DNA of 64,000 nucleotides from Provencibacterium sp. (GCA_022792175.1 JAAWAN010000037.1:22523-86522), one strand, 5' to 3'; shown: positions 15,490 to 23,959, counted from the first letter of the stretch. The notes: generated by a model from the letters alone, not told the origin. Translations and numbers: made by a program.

Positions 15490-15947
15490 GGCCGGACCTG
15501 TCCTCTCTGCGGCATGGGGTGGGCCGCTCCCGTCTCTTCCCATTCGCGCAGCTGGCGGTGCACCTTGCGGATCAGCATTTTATCGTTGTTAAAGGTGACC
15601 TCCCGCTGCGCGCGGCCGATCTCCAGCCAGCAGATATCGCTCACCTCAGACTCCTGCTTGTGCAGCGTTCCCCCGCTGGGAACCCCAAGAAAATAGACCA
15701 CCTGCTTTTTTACATCGGGCGAGGGACAGTATTCAACGCTCTCCCGAAATCCGCGCTGTAGGGTGATATCCAGCCCGGTTTCCTCCTTCACCTCGCGCAG
15801 GGCGGTCTCATTTTCGTGCTCCCCATCCTCCACATGGCCCTTAGGGAAGGACCAGTGACCGGAATAGCGGTGTTTAATAAGCAGCAGCTGCGTTTTTTCG
15901 CCCACCTGGCGGTAGACGATAGCGCCGCATGATTTCTCCTGTTTCAT
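15486..15947 (-). CDS. Nudix hydrolase (diadenosine-polyphosphatase-like)
   Basis: A 153-residue protein with a full Nudix box: G-x5-E-x7-REV-x-EE-x-G in GHVEDGEHENETALREVKEE. It opens with SCGAIVYR and HWSFPKGH, typical of bis(5'-nucleosyl)-tetraphosphatase-type members that clear Ap4A or related nucleotides using divalent metal. Its stop overlaps the ktrB start. Ap4A hydrolases and potassium uptake have no known direct tie, so the pairing may only be cotranscription. Confidence 0.88.
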   Translation of the reverse strand: MKQEKSCGAIVYRQVGEKTQLLLIKHRYSGHWSFPKGHVEDGEHENETALREVKEETGLDITLQRGFRESVEYCPSPDVKKQVVYFLGVPSGGTLHKQESEVSDICWLEIGRAQREVTFNNDKMLIRKVHRQLREWEETGAAHPMPQRGQVRP

Positions 15948-16035
15948 CTCCCGGATACGCTCCTTAAAGCCTTCGATTCGTACACAATATCATAGCATGT
16001 TTTTTCTCTTTCTACAAGACAGAGAAGCAGTTTGC

Positions 16036-16200
16036 CCACGGAAATCAATTTCTTGAATTTGGAAATTCCACCTGTTGCCAAAGCAGCTGTTTTGGTGTGT
16101 TTTTCGTTGCAGCAGGAGGATTATGTCAATCAAATTGAATCGTGTCACACCTGCCCCGATAAAGATTCAGAAATTTATGGCGGAAAATTGATTTCCGGGG
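16036..16200. repeat. Inverted repeat flanking a micro-ORF
   Basis: GGAAATCAATTT (16040-16051) is repeated inverted as AAATTGATTTCC (16185-16196), and pairing extends imperfectly a few bases outward. The loop of ~130 bases contains AGGAGGATT-ATG and a 22-codon frame. Purpose unknown; it could be a remnant of a mobile or RNA element. Confidence 0.45.
16123..16191 (+). CDS. Possible 22-residue microprotein
   Basis: ATG at 16123 preceded by AGCAGGAGGATT, one of the best ribosome binding sites in the region. It reads MSIKLNRVTPAPIKIQKFMA plus EN and stop. It is basic and has no membrane span. It may be a real small protein or the start of a decayed gene. No family recognised. Only the site quality supports it. 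Confidence 0.25.
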   Translation: MSIKLNRVTPAPIKIQKFMAEN

Positions 16201-16284
16201 AAACAGCCTTTAAAGTATAGATTTGAGAGATAGAAGTTTGGATAAGTCTTTTTCTGGATGGATTGCTATTTTCATGTCCTTTAT

Positions 16285-16618
16285 ATATCTGGAGGAATAC
16301 TCACCCGACCAGGTGGGGGCACGACGTACTCTTTGTGCAGACAAAGGAAAAGGATACACAGAAAATAACGCATATTCCCTTTTAACCCTTGCGGCGAGCG
16401 GGCATCGGAAAGTAGGGGGAAGACGTGATGTAGCCTCCGGAAAGAGGGGTGTTGATAGAGGAGAAACACGGCAGTGTCTCTCCCCTGCGGGGGTACTCTT
16501 AGAGGGGCGAAGCCCTTCTAAGTGGTTTCCTTAAGAAGCGAAGGTTCTTTTTACTCCTTTGTCCATACAAAGAGTACGTCGTGCTCCCGCCCGGTCAGGC
16601 GTCTATTTCCCCAGATAT
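16285..16618. mobile_element. MITE-like element with long inverted ends
   Basis: The left end (16285-16347) and right end (16555-16618) are imperfect inverted repeats of ~63 bases, sharing the core GCACGACGTACTCTTTGT and the outer tips ATATCTGG/CCAGATAT. The ~207-bp interior has further hairpins (for example CTTAGAGGGGC-GAA-GCCCTTCTAAG near 16497-16521) and no gene. Transposase-free elements with such ends are typical MITEs; alternatively the full palindrome could form one structured RNA. A target duplication is not clear. Confidence 0.5.
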
Positions 16619-16794
16619 CTGATGGGCACGAAACATAGCAAACCATCAAAAATATACCTATCCCTAAAAAGTGTCCTTTTTTAAATGCTGTTTCCCCTGC
16701 AATTTGCTTTCTTCCGCCCGCTTTTTATCTTTTGCCCCGAGAATGCACATAAAACAGCGGCTATCTATTTTGAAAATGTTTACAAGTTATCCGG

Positions 16795-16823
16795 TTGTTT
16801 TTTGCGGGGCTTCGTATTATAAT
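16795..16823 (+). promoter_or_regulatory. Sigma-A promoter
   Basis: TTGTTT (16795-16800), a 17-base spacer and a perfect TATAAT (16818-16823), placed 67 bases before the small membrane protein gene. Confidence 0.7.
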
Positions 16824-16889
16824 GAATACAATCTGGTTAAGCTAAGGATGTTGCTTACCGCAGCTGGAAAATGGAGGTGTGGAAGAGTC

Positions 16890-17168
16890 ATGAAAAAAAG
16901 CACTTTTATTTCGATACTCGCGCTTCTGATAGCCGCAGCCGGTGCTGTGGTTGCGTTCCTTGCCTATTTCTCAAAGAAAAAATGCGTCCTGTGCGATGAT
17001 TTCGATGATTTTGAGGACGATATGATGGCAGAGGATCCGGATGATGCCGAGTATTATGCCGCCGAGATGGAATCGGTAGGCGCCGAGGAGCAGGAGCCCG
17101 CCGAGGCCGAAGAGCAGCCGGAGGATGAGCAAGCGCAGGAGGAAAAGCCGGCAGAGCCGGAGGCCTGA
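16890..17168 (+). CDS. Small membrane-anchored protein with acidic tail
   Basis: A 92-residue protein with one N-terminal membrane span (residues ~5-27, FISILALLIAAAGAVVAFLA), a Lys cluster, a CVLC motif that might bind metal, then a tail of almost only Asp, Glu, Ala and Pro. Small proteins of this design (span, CxxC, acidic tail) are frequent in Clostridia; no function is known. The ATG follows GGAGG at longer-than-usual spacing, with GGAAG nearer. It has its own promoter and terminator, so it is a single-gene unit. Confidence 0.7.
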   Translation: MKKSTFISILALLIAAAGAVVAFLAYFSKKKCVLCDDFDDFEDDMMAEDPDDAEYYAAEMESVGAEEQEPAEAEEQPEDEQAQEEKPAEPEA

Positions 17169-17196
17169 AGCAATCTCCTCTCACGAAGATAAGCCG

Positions 17197-17234
17197 AAAA
17201 ACGTCCGCTGTAGGAAAATACAGCGGACGTTTTT
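17197..17234 (+). terminator. Rho-independent terminator
   Basis: A 16-bp stem (17197-17212 with 17219-17234) running into a T8 tract. It ends the small membrane protein transcript. Confidence 0.9.
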
Positions 17235-17407
17235 TTATTGGTCAGCGCGCCTATGCTTTGCACGCTCAGCGGGCGAAGCGCTCAGCGAATGAAAAACACC
17301 CATTGCGCTTTTGTGGGTTCGCTACCTATATAGCCCTTTTCGTAGCCGCTGCAGCCGAAGAGATGCCCATCTATTTTTCAGCTTATCGCTGCAGGCCGCT
17401 TTTCTTT

Positions 17408-18223
17408 TTATCTTTCCCTGCGCCCAGCGGCAGGAGGATGGCCGCGGCCGTCTCTTCGCGGCGCGCGCTCCTTTTTCAGTCCGCCCGGCCGGGTGAAAGA
17501 GGAGGCGGCGCCGCGCAGCGCCCCTACCTCGGAGGGCTCGAGCAGCCTCCAGCTGCCCGGCTCGAGCATACCCAGCGAAAGAGGGCCGATATGGGTGCGC
17601 TTGAGGCGGATGACCGTCAGCCCCACCGCCTCGCACATCCGGCGGATCTGGCGGTTGCGCCCCTCCTGCAGAACAATGCGCAAAACGGTGCGCTCCGGTT
17701 CTGTATGCTCCACCTGTATCTGAGCGGGGAGGGTTTTCCCATCCTCCAGTTCGATTCCCGTGCTCAGCTGGATGAGCTTTTCCTCGCTGACAGCGCCCCG
17801 GACGGTGACCCGATAGGTTTTGGAAACATGGTGGCTGGGGTGCATCAGCAGATTGGCAAACTCCCCATCGTTCGTAAAGAGCAGCAGTCCCTCGCTGCCC
17901 CGGTCCAGCCGGCCGATGGGATAGACCCTCGCCGGCGCATCCTTTACCAGCTCTGCTACGCACCGGCGGCCCAGCTCATCCGAGAGGGTCGTCACATAGC
18001 CGCGCGGCTTATGAAGCATCAGATAAACCCTGTGCGGCTGCGCGCGCAGCTGCAGGCGCCTGCCATCCAGCGCAACGATATCCCTTTTCGGATCTATCTT
18101 CTGCCCGGGCTGGCAGGGATGGCCGTTTACCGTTATCCTTCCGGCAGCAATCGCCTGCTCAGCCCCGCGCCGGGAAAGCAGCCCATTCTCCGCCAGCACC
18201 TTTTGAATCCGTATCTGCTCCAA
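17408..18223 (-). CDS. rluB: rRNA pseudouridine synthase RluB/RsuA family
   Basis: A 271-residue protein. An S4 RNA-binding domain covers ~1-60 (RIQKVLAENGLLSRRGAEQA, then GRITVNG). The synthase domain has the catalytic Asp in YPIGRLDRGSEGLLLFTNDG and the GRNRQIRRMCEAVG loop. It converts a uridine of 23S (or 16S) rRNA to pseudouridine. The TTG start at 18223 follows an AGAGGAAAAGAG stretch. The C-terminus ends in a low-complexity Arg/Gly/Pro tail of ~35 residues. It closes the scpA-scpB-gerW-dacF cluster, its usual place in Firmicutes. Confidence 0.93.
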   Translation of the reverse strand: MEQIRIQKVLAENGLLSRRGAEQAIAAGRITVNGHPCQPGQKIDPKRDIVALDGRRLQLRAQPHRVYLMLHKPRGYVTTLSDELGRRCVAELVKDAPARVYPIGRLDRGSEGLLLFTNDGEFANLLMHPSHHVSKTYRVTVRGAVSEEKLIQLSTGIELEDGKTLPAQIQVEHTEPERTVLRIVLQEGRNRQIRRMCEAVGLTVIRLKRTHIGPLSLGMLEPGSWRLLEPSEVGALRGAASSFTRPGGLKKERAPRRDGRGHPPAAGRRER

Positions 18224-18292
18224 TTTTTCTCTTTTCCTCTCTTTGCGGGCGCGCCGCCGGTTTTGTTTTTCCCCTGTCTTCTAGCAGCCGCC

Positions 18293-19441
18293 CTATCCGC
18301 TTATCTTCTCCCAAAGTGCTTTCAGCCTTTCCAGCAGCCCCTGCGGCTGCTCCCGGTAAGGAACAAGCGGCAGAACCTCCTGTGTATAGCCGAGGGGGAA
18401 GCTGCAGAGCAGCTCCCCATCCAGCAGGATTTCCGCCTGCCCGGCATAACCGCCCGCCTGCACCGGGGCATATTCAAAGGGGGGGACCCGGTAGTAGCAG
18501 GAAAGGCGCTCATATTCCCCCGCGCGCAGCGGAATATACAGATCCCCTACCGGCTGGGCCTGCGCCTCCCGGCTGCCGCCTGTCACCGGCATGCCGATAC
18601 CGCCGATAAGCGCGGAGAGGTCGGCCGGCGACAGCTCGGAAAAATACTGCTCATACAGCCGCTCATGGTCCGCCCAGTCATCCGCATCGTTCATCGTTAC
18701 GCAGATGAGCTCTACCCCATCCTTCGCCGCGGCCGAAACCAGCACCCGTCCGGCATCGCCGGTAAATCCGGTTTTAATGCCGATGCAGGGCTCATAAAAA
18801 TTCAGCAGCTTATTGTAGTTGGTGAGATACCGGTCATAGGGCGGGTTGCCGAAGTGGGTTTTGGCCGTATACTGGCAACAGATTTCCCGGAAGGTCTTTT
18901 CCCCCATAGCATAGCGGGCAAGCTGCGCGAGCTCGAGCGCCGTTGTGTAGTGGCCCGGCGCATCCAGCCCGGAGGGGGTGACAAAGGCGGTGTTTGTGAG
19001 CCCCAGCTGCCGGGCGCGCTCGTTCATGAGCTGCGCAAAGGCGGGCAGGCTGCCCGCAAGGCGCACCGCCGTCGCATTCGCCGCATCGTTGCCGGAGGGG
19101 AGCAGCATGCCATAGCAGAGCTGCCTCAGCGAAACCTGGTCCCCCTCCCGCAGCCCCATGGAGGAGCCCTCAACGTGGATAGCCTCGCTGTCCACCGTAA
19201 AGTAGGTATCCAGATCAAGCTCCTCGAGTGCCAGAAGAACGGTCATAATCTTGGTGGTGCTCGCCTGCGGCAGCCGGTCGGAGCCGTTATAATCAAAGAG
19301 CACCCGTCCGGTTTTCATTTCAATCACTGCCGCCGCGCGCGCCGAGGTACCGCTTTCATTGGGCGCGGCCTTCGCCGTCATCACCCATAGCGGCAGGCAG
19401 AGAAGCGCCGCCGCAAGTCGTCTTTTCATCCTTTCTGTCAC
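18293..19441 (-). CDS. dacF: D-alanyl-D-alanine carboxypeptidase (PBP5/DacF type)
   Basis: A 382-residue secreted enzyme with a signal peptide (residues ~1-25, ending AKA). The three penicillin-binding motifs are in order: S-x-x-K in ASTTKIM, S-G-N in SGNDAAN and K-T-G in IKTGFTGDAG. A beta-rich C-terminal domain and a final amphipathic helix (LLERLKALWEKISG) anchor it at the membrane. It trims the last D-Ala of peptidoglycan stem peptides; homologues next to gerW in Bacillus act during spore cortex formation. GTG at 19441 or ATG at 19429 may be the start; the Shine-Dalgarno abuts the latter. Confidence 0.93.
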   Translation of the reverse strand: MTERMKRRLAAALLCLPLWVMTAKAAPNESGTSARAAAVIEMKTGRVLFDYNGSDRLPQASTTKIMTVLLALEELDLDTYFTVDSEAIHVEGSSMGLREGDQVSLRQLCYGMLLPSGNDAANATAVRLAGSLPAFAQLMNERARQLGLTNTAFVTPSGLDAPGHYTTALELAQLARYAMGEKTFREICCQYTAKTHFGNPPYDRYLTNYNKLLNFYEPCIGIKTGFTGDAGRVLVSAAAKDGVELICVTMNDADDWADHERLYEQYFSELSPADLSALIGGIGMPVTGGSREAQAQPVGDLYIPLRAGEYERLSCYYRVPPFEYAPVQAGGYAGQAEILLDGELLCSFPLGYTQEVLPLVPYREQPQGLLERLKALWEKISG

Positions 19442-19704
19442 CCGCCCATCGCCGTTTTACCATCGGGCGCCTCCCCTCCCGCGGCGAAAAAATACCGCCG
19501 CCCGGGACTTCACGAAAGCTTTTCGCATGCTCGCCTGCCCATCGGGCCAAAGACCGCCGGGCAAAAGCGCATACGCTTTGAGAGGTGCGCCGACTATATT
19601 CCTTCACAGAATATGCGGGAGGATGCTTTTCCAGAACGCAAAAAGGCGGGCACCGAACACCGGAAGCAGGCTTTTCTGCCGGGTGCAGCGCCGCCGGCGC
19701 TTAT

Positions 19705-20133
19705 CTACTGCTGGATCTTCTCCTCTGCGGGCGCAGCTGCCTGCGCCGCCTTTTTCGCCCTGCTCTCCTCTATCAGAGCGCTCACCTTATCGAAAACCTG
19801 CGGCACGAGGTTAACAATCCGGTCGGCCGTATTGTCGGCAGTCGTCAGCTGCATCAGCTTTACCTCTCCTTTGCAGACCGAGATAAAGCCGATGGGCTCA
19901 ATCGTCCCGCCGCCGCCCCCGCCGCCGCCAAAATGGCCGCCGGGGTTTTTGCTCGGAATATCCGAGCCGCCGCTGCCATAGCCAAAGGAAATTTTAGAGA
20001 TGGGGAGGATGGTTACCTCTCCCGGCAGTGAGATGGCCTCCCCGATAACAGCGTTGGCGCTGACGAGACCTTTGAGGCTCTCCATCGTGGAATCCACCAG
20101 TTGGGAGGAAGGATGTCCTTTTACGTTTTCCAT
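19705..20133 (-). CDS. gerW: Spore protein GerW (YtfJ)
   Basis: A 142-residue protein with the YtfJ core: VDSTMESLKGLVSANAVIGE, then TILPISKISFGYGSGG, a glycine run, and IGFISVCKGEVKLMQL. The C-terminus is helical and Ala/Lys/Glu-rich. GerW is needed in Bacillus for germination in response to L-alanine and is expressed in the forespore. The ATG follows AAAGGAAG. It lies three bases after the DUF2953 gene and before dacF, the conserved order. Confidence 0.93.
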   Translation of the reverse strand: MENVKGHPSSQLVDSTMESLKGLVSANAVIGEAISLPGEVTILPISKISFGYGSGGSDIPSKNPGGHFGGGGGGGGTIEPIGFISVCKGEVKLMQLTTADNTADRIVNLVPQVFDKVSALIEESRAKKAAQAAAPAEEKIQQ

Positions 20134-20136
20134 AAA

Positions 20137-20853
20137 TCAACTTCCTTTCTGAATATTGCTGCCGGCCGCCTCTTCAGAGGTGTCTGCCGGGGAGCGCCCG
20201 GCCTGAGAGGCAGGCGGGCGGACAAATCGGATAAGCGAACGCAAAGCGCCAAAAAGCAGCAGGCATCCGGCGCCCAGAAGCCGGGCGGGAGTGAAGGAAA
20301 AGATGACATCTGCCGCCGTTTTCTCCTGAATGGCCCAGAAGCCGGGATAAATGCTGACATACAGGTCCTCCGGCTGCAGATAGTTTTCCAGCAGGGAGAG
20401 GGCGCCATAAAACCAGGCATTCAGCTTTCCGCTCTGCGCCGCTGTCTGGCAGGCATCCTGCCGGACGACCATAATCTCTACCCACAGCCGTTTCAGCCGG
20501 GCCTTTTTGAGCAGAAAGCCGCCCGCGCGCCCGCAGGAGAGGAGAAGCTCCTTTCCCAGCCGGGCTGCCGCGCCGAGCCGCTCGGCATCCCAGGGGCCGG
20601 AAAGGGGGCTCTTCTTTTTTTCCTGCTTTTTTGGCTGCCTTCTTTTTGAGCCGCCCTTTTTTGCGCGGACCGGCTTTTCCCTCTTCTTTTTTTTCTCCTT
20701 CTTTTCGCCGAAAACAGAAAAACGGAAAAAAAGCAGGCGCACCTCCAGTGCCGCGTTCCCTTCAAAAAGGGTGAAACGAAGGCACAAGGGAGAAAAGAGC
20801 AGCAGGCAGAAAAGCAGCAGAACAGCTGCCAGAACCCACATCTCCTTTTTCAC
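20137..20853 (-). CDS. DUF2953 membrane protein (YtfI-like)
   Basis: A 238-residue protein: an N-terminal span (VLAAVLLLFCLLLFSPLCLR), strands of an extended DUF2953 segment (EVRLLFFRFSVFG), a long Lys/Arg-rich linker (~50-85) and a C-terminal helix region with a possible second span (LLGAGCLLLFGALRSLIRFV). In Bacillus the homologue ytfI precedes gerW/ytfJ, as here. Function unknown. GTG at 20853 is used; an internal ATG at 20841 has its Shine-Dalgarno too close. Confidence 0.8.
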   Translation of the reverse strand: MKKEMWVLAAVLLLFCLLLFSPLCLRFTLFEGNAALEVRLLFFRFSVFGEKKEKKKKREKPVRAKKGGSKRRQPKKQEKKKSPLSGPWDAERLGAAARLGKELLLSCGRAGGFLLKKARLKRLWVEIMVVRQDACQTAAQSGKLNAWFYGALSLLENYLQPEDLYVSIYPGFWAIQEKTAADVIFSFTPARLLGAGCLLLFGALRSLIRFVRPPASQAGRSPADTSEEAAGSNIQKGS

Positions 20854-20886
20854 CCCCTGCCCATTTCGAGCCGTTTTTATGCACTT

Positions 20887-21441
20887 TCAGCAGTCGGAGC
20901 CGGCATCTGCCGGCGGCTGCTCCTTCTCTGCCTCCTCTTCAATCTGCGGCAGCTCCTCGAGCGAGGAGAGGGAGAAGCACCGCAGAAAGCTTTCGGTCGT
21001 TTGATAAGCGATGGGGCGGCCCGGCAGTTCCAACCGCCCGGCCTCCTCAACCAGCCCCTTTTCCGCCAGCGCATTCATAACGCCGGAGGAATCCACCCCG
21101 CGCACCTGCTCGACAAATGCCCGGGTCACCGGCTGGTTATAGGCCACAATGGCCAGCACCTCAAAGGCGGCCTGGGAGAGCGGCGTATTGCGTTTCATCT
21201 CCAGCGCCTGCCGGATGAGGGCGGCATATTCCGGTTCGGTGCACATCTGAACGCTCTCACCCAGCCGCATGAAGCAGAAGGGAAGTCCTGCGGCGCGGTA
21301 GCCCTCGTTTATCTGCTCAAGCTGCCCGCGGACCTCCTGCTCCCCAAGTTCCACCGCCTGCGCCAGCCGCTTTAGCTCCAGCGGCTCCCCGGCCGCGAAA
21401 AGAATGGCCTGTATCTCCTTTTGCTTTTGCTCAAACGGCAT
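20887..21441 (-). CDS. scpB: Segregation and condensation protein B
   Basis: A 184-residue protein with two winged helices: QKEIQAILFAAGEPLELKRL, and EVLAIVAYNQPVTRAFVEQV followed by the signature RGVDSSGVMNALAEKGLVEE and GRPIAYQTT. ScpB dimers bind the ScpA kleisin and the SMC head, forming condensin. The ATG at 21441 follows GGGAGGAA and lies one base after the scpA stop, so translation is coupled. An acidic C-terminal tail (EEAEKEQPPADAG) ends it. Confidence 0.95.
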   Translation of the reverse strand: MPFEQKQKEIQAILFAAGEPLELKRLAQAVELGEQEVRGQLEQINEGYRAAGLPFCFMRLGESVQMCTEPEYAALIRQALEMKRNTPLSQAAFEVLAIVAYNQPVTRAFVEQVRGVDSSGVMNALAEKGLVEEAGRLELPGRPIAYQTTESFLRCFSLSSLEELPQIEEEAEKEQPPADAGSDC

Positions 21442-21442
21442 T

Positions 21443-22186
21443 TTATTCCTCCCACCAGAAGTCTTCCGCCGGCTGCGGCGCCGGATCGGCGCCGCGGCGC
21501 ATGGAAAGGGCGAAGCCATCCTCGCTAAGCAGGGCGCGCCTGTCCTTAATCAGCTCGAGCACTGCCAGAAAGGTAGCCACCATTTCCGGACGGTCGGCGC
21601 TCTGATTAAAAATCTGCGCCAGCCCCACCCGGGCCGAGCGGTAAAGGCAGCCCAGTACAAAGGCAATGCGCGAGGAGACCGAGACCACCCGGCGCTGCAC
21701 CAGCCCGGAAAAGGCGGTGCGCGGCGGCGGCAAACGGCGCTTCCCCCGACCGAGCGCACTGAAATAGGCCTGCAGCAGCTGCCGGGGGTCATGCTGCAGC
21801 GAATAGGCAGAAGAGCTCTCCAGCTGCACCGGCGGGCGGACGAACCGCTCTGCTTTGGCGCTGCACGCCCGCAAAAACCCGGCTGCCTGCTGGCAGTCGC
21901 GGTATTCGAGCAGCGCGCCGGTCAGCTCCTGGCGCGGATCCTCCTCCTGCTCATGCCGCGGCAGCAGCATGGCCGTTTTGATATAGACAAGCTGGGAGGC
22001 CATTTCCAGAAACTCGCTGGCCACCTCCAGCCGGCTCTCCCGCATCTGCTCAATGGCCAGCAGATACTGCTCGAGCAGCTTTGAAATCTCAATATCATAA
22101 ATATCCAGCTTGTGCCTCGAAATCAGCTGCAGGATGAGGTCGAGCGGCCCCTCATATTCCTGCACCCGAAACTGCAGCTTCTCCAC
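21443..22186 (-). CDS. scpA: Segregation and condensation protein A
   Basis: A 247-residue kleisin. The N-terminus has the diagnostic FRVQEYEGPLDLILQLISRH and LDIYDIEISKLLEQYL, which bind the SMC neck. A central LVYIKTAMLLPRHE follows. The C-terminal winged helix (VATFLAVLELIKDRRALLSE) binds the SMC head. It bridges SMC heads in chromosome condensation. The GTG start follows GGGGAGAG. Confidence 0.95.
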   Translation of the reverse strand: MEKLQFRVQEYEGPLDLILQLISRHKLDIYDIEISKLLEQYLLAIEQMRESRLEVASEFLEMASQLVYIKTAMLLPRHEQEEDPRQELTGALLEYRDCQQAAGFLRACSAKAERFVRPPVQLESSSAYSLQHDPRQLLQAYFSALGRGKRRLPPPRTAFSGLVQRRVVSVSSRIAFVLGCLYRSARVGLAQIFNQSADRPEMVATFLAVLELIKDRRALLSEDGFALSMRRGADPAPQPAEDFWWEE

Positions 22187-22231
22187 TTTGCCGCTCTCCC
22201 CTTTCCGCTTTTCCCTTTCCCCTCTTCGGCC

Positions 22232-22897
22232 TCAGATAAACATCCCGGCAATCAGGTCAATAAAGGAGGTGGCCGCATTCAGAAGGCGAAAGGCATGGTA
22301 GGAAAGAAAGCCAAGCGGCCGGTCGAGAATGCCGAAGGTCAGAATGAGCAGCAGCAGAATGTAGATATAGCGCTCATAGCGCATGAGGGCAAAATAGAGC
22401 CGGTCGGGCAGCAGAAGGCCAAAAATCCGGCTGCCATCGAGCGGATTAATGGGAATGAGATTGAAAACGGCCAGCGAAATGTTGGTCATTACCATCGCCG
22501 CCAGAATCTGCAGCAGAAAATAGGCGGGCATCTGCAGGCCCAGTAAAAGCCCCAGAATATAGTAGATGAGCTTATACAGCACCATCAGCATAAACGCCAT
22601 CAGCAGGTTGGCGGCCGGCCCCGCCAAAGCGACGAGCGCCATCCCCCTTTTGCGGTTTCCCCGGAAATAGCGCGGGTCCACCGGCACCGGCTTTGCCCAG
22701 CCGAAGCCCAGCAGCATCAGCGACAGGGTGCCCAGCATATCAAAATGGCGCAGCGGGTTGAGCGTGAGGCGCCCCGCATCGCGGGCGGTCGTATCCCCCA
22801 GGCGGCAGGCCATCCATCCGTGTGCGCATTCGTGGGCGGGGATACAGGCGCAAAGTACCACGAGGCGCGCTAAAATGTCGAAAAGATTCAGGTTCAA
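22232..22897 (-). CDS. Site-2 protease-like M50 family metallopeptidase
   Basis: A 221-residue integral membrane protease with the zinc motif HECAH near residue 23-27 in span 1, a second motif N-x-x-P-x-x-P-L-D-G (NLIPINPLDGSR) in a later span, and four to five hydrophobic helices. It matches the short YwhC-type M50 proteins encoded next to scpAB in Clostridia. Targets unknown. The TTG start follows AAAAGGAG. It is first in the cluster after a strong promoter at 23019-22991. Confidence 0.9.
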   Translation of the reverse strand: MNLNLFDILARLVVLCACIPAHECAHGWMACRLGDTTARDAGRLTLNPLRHFDMLGTLSLMLLGFGWAKPVPVDPRYFRGNRKRGMALVALAGPAANLLMAFMLMVLYKLIYYILGLLLGLQMPAYFLLQILAAMVMTNISLAVFNLIPINPLDGSRIFGLLLPDRLYFALMRYERYIYILLLLILTFGILDRPLGFLSYHAFRLLNAATSFIDLIAGMFI

Positions 22898-22990
22898 GGC
22901 AGCTCCTTTTGGCCGGGCTTTCCCGGCTCTCTCCTTTGCTGCAGAGCGGCCCGGCCGCGGACTCTCCGGCGGCAGGGCAGCCTTTCGTCT

Positions 22991-23019
22991 ATTATACCGC
23001 CGCCTCTGTTAAAAAACAA
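22991..23019 (-). promoter_or_regulatory. Promoter of the M50-scpAB-gerW-dacF-rluB cluster
   Basis: Minus-strand TTGTTT (23019-23014), a 17-base spacer and a perfect TATAAT (22996-22991), about 95 bases before the M50 start. It separates this cluster from ribF upstream. Confidence 0.7.
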
Positions 23020-23053
23020 GCAAAGGCACCTGCAGCAAACTGTGAATTTTCTT

Positions 23054-23959
23054 TTACCATCCGGCCGGCTGCCAGTCTTCGCGCGCCCGGCAGTCGGCCA
23101 AAATCTGCGCGCGCAGCGCTTCAATATCGTCAAACCGGCGCTCCGGCCGCAGAAAGCCCAGCAGCTGCACCTGCACCGCCTTTCCATACAGGTCGCCCGA
23201 ATAGCCGATGAGGAAGGTTTCTGCGCGCGGAGAGAACGACCGGCTGACGGTGGGGCGCACGCCAATGTTGGTGATCCCCTCCTGCCAGCGCCCCTCTATC
23301 CAGGCCCGCGAAGCGTAAACGCCATACAGCGGCAGCGCGCCCTCCTCCGGCAGCGGCTGGTTGAGGGTGGGAAAGCCCAGCGTGCGCCCCAGCCGCCGGC
23401 CATGCTCCACCCTCTCCTCTATCCGGTAGGGGGCACCCAGAAGGCGGTTGGCCCGCTCTATTTTCCCCTCCCGCAGCAGCTGGCGGATACAGGTCGAAGA
23501 GACCCGATCGCCTTCTGCCAGAACCGGCAAAACAATCTTTACCCGGCAGCCCCGCTCTTCGCAGAGCCTTCTCAGCTGCAGGGCATCCGCCCGCGCGCCG
23601 GCGGAAAAGCGGTAGTCCTCCCCGCAGGCGACCAGCCGGGCGCGCAGGCCGCTGCACAGAAAATCGGCGAAGGCCTCCGGAGCCATATCGGCAATTTCTG
23701 AAAAGTCCGGCATGACCACCGTCTGCACGCCGCACTCCCCGAGCAGCTGCACCCTCTGCTTATCTGTATAGATGCGTCCGCCGGCTTTCCCGCCGGGCGC
23801 CCGCAGGGCGGTGGAAAAGGTAAAGGCGATGGGCGAAAGCCCCTGTTCCTGCGCCGCGGCGAGCACCGCGCGGTGTCCCAGATGCACCCCGTCAAAAAAG
23901 CCAAGCGCAACCGCAGTCTCCACCCTAAGGCGGGCAGGCAGTTCGGTTATTAGCTCCAA
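23054..23959 (-). CDS. ribF: Bifunctional riboflavin kinase/FAD synthetase
   Basis: 301 residues. The N-terminal FMN adenylyltransferase carries VALGFFDGVHLGHR and the later SSTCIRQLLREGKIERANRL segment. The C-terminal riboflavin kinase carries HGRRLGRTLGFPTLN and GITNIGVRPTV. It makes FMN and FAD. The TTG at 23959 is preferred since AGAGGGG lies nine bases upstream and the protein then begins in the usual place; another TTG at 23986 is in frame. It is the last gene of the rimP operon, its common position after truB. Confidence 0.94.
   Translation of the reverse strand: MELITELPARLRVETAVALGFFDGVHLGHRAVLAAAQEQGLSPIAFTFSTALRAPGGKAGGRIYTDKQRVQLLGECGVQTVVMPDFSEIADMAPEAFADFLCSGLRARLVACGEDYRFSAGARADALQLRRLCEERGCRVKIVLPVLAEGDRVSSTCIRQLLREGKIERANRLLGAPYRIEERVEHGRRLGRTLGFPTLNQPLPEEGALPLYGVYASRAWIEGRWQEGITNIGVRPTVSRSFSPRAETFLIGYSGDLYGKAVQVQLLGFLRPERRFDDIEALRAQILADCRAREDWQPAGW

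Larger units (their letters stand above)
15948..16889. other. Long gene-free stretch with inverted repeats
   Basis: 942 bases without a convincing gene and visibly AT-richer than its flanks. It holds an inverted repeat at 16036-16200, a 22-codon reading frame with a good ribosome binding site (16123-16191), a 334-bp element with ~63-bp imperfect inverted ends (16285-16618), and the promoter of the next gene (16795-16823). Confidence 0.6.

Noticed and set aside
17258..19390. A 710-codon plus-strand open frame opposite dacF and rluB
   Set aside because: It lies wholly opposite two well-identified genes and has the Pro/Arg/Gly-rich composition typical of GC-rich antisense frames, with no ribosome binding site of its own.
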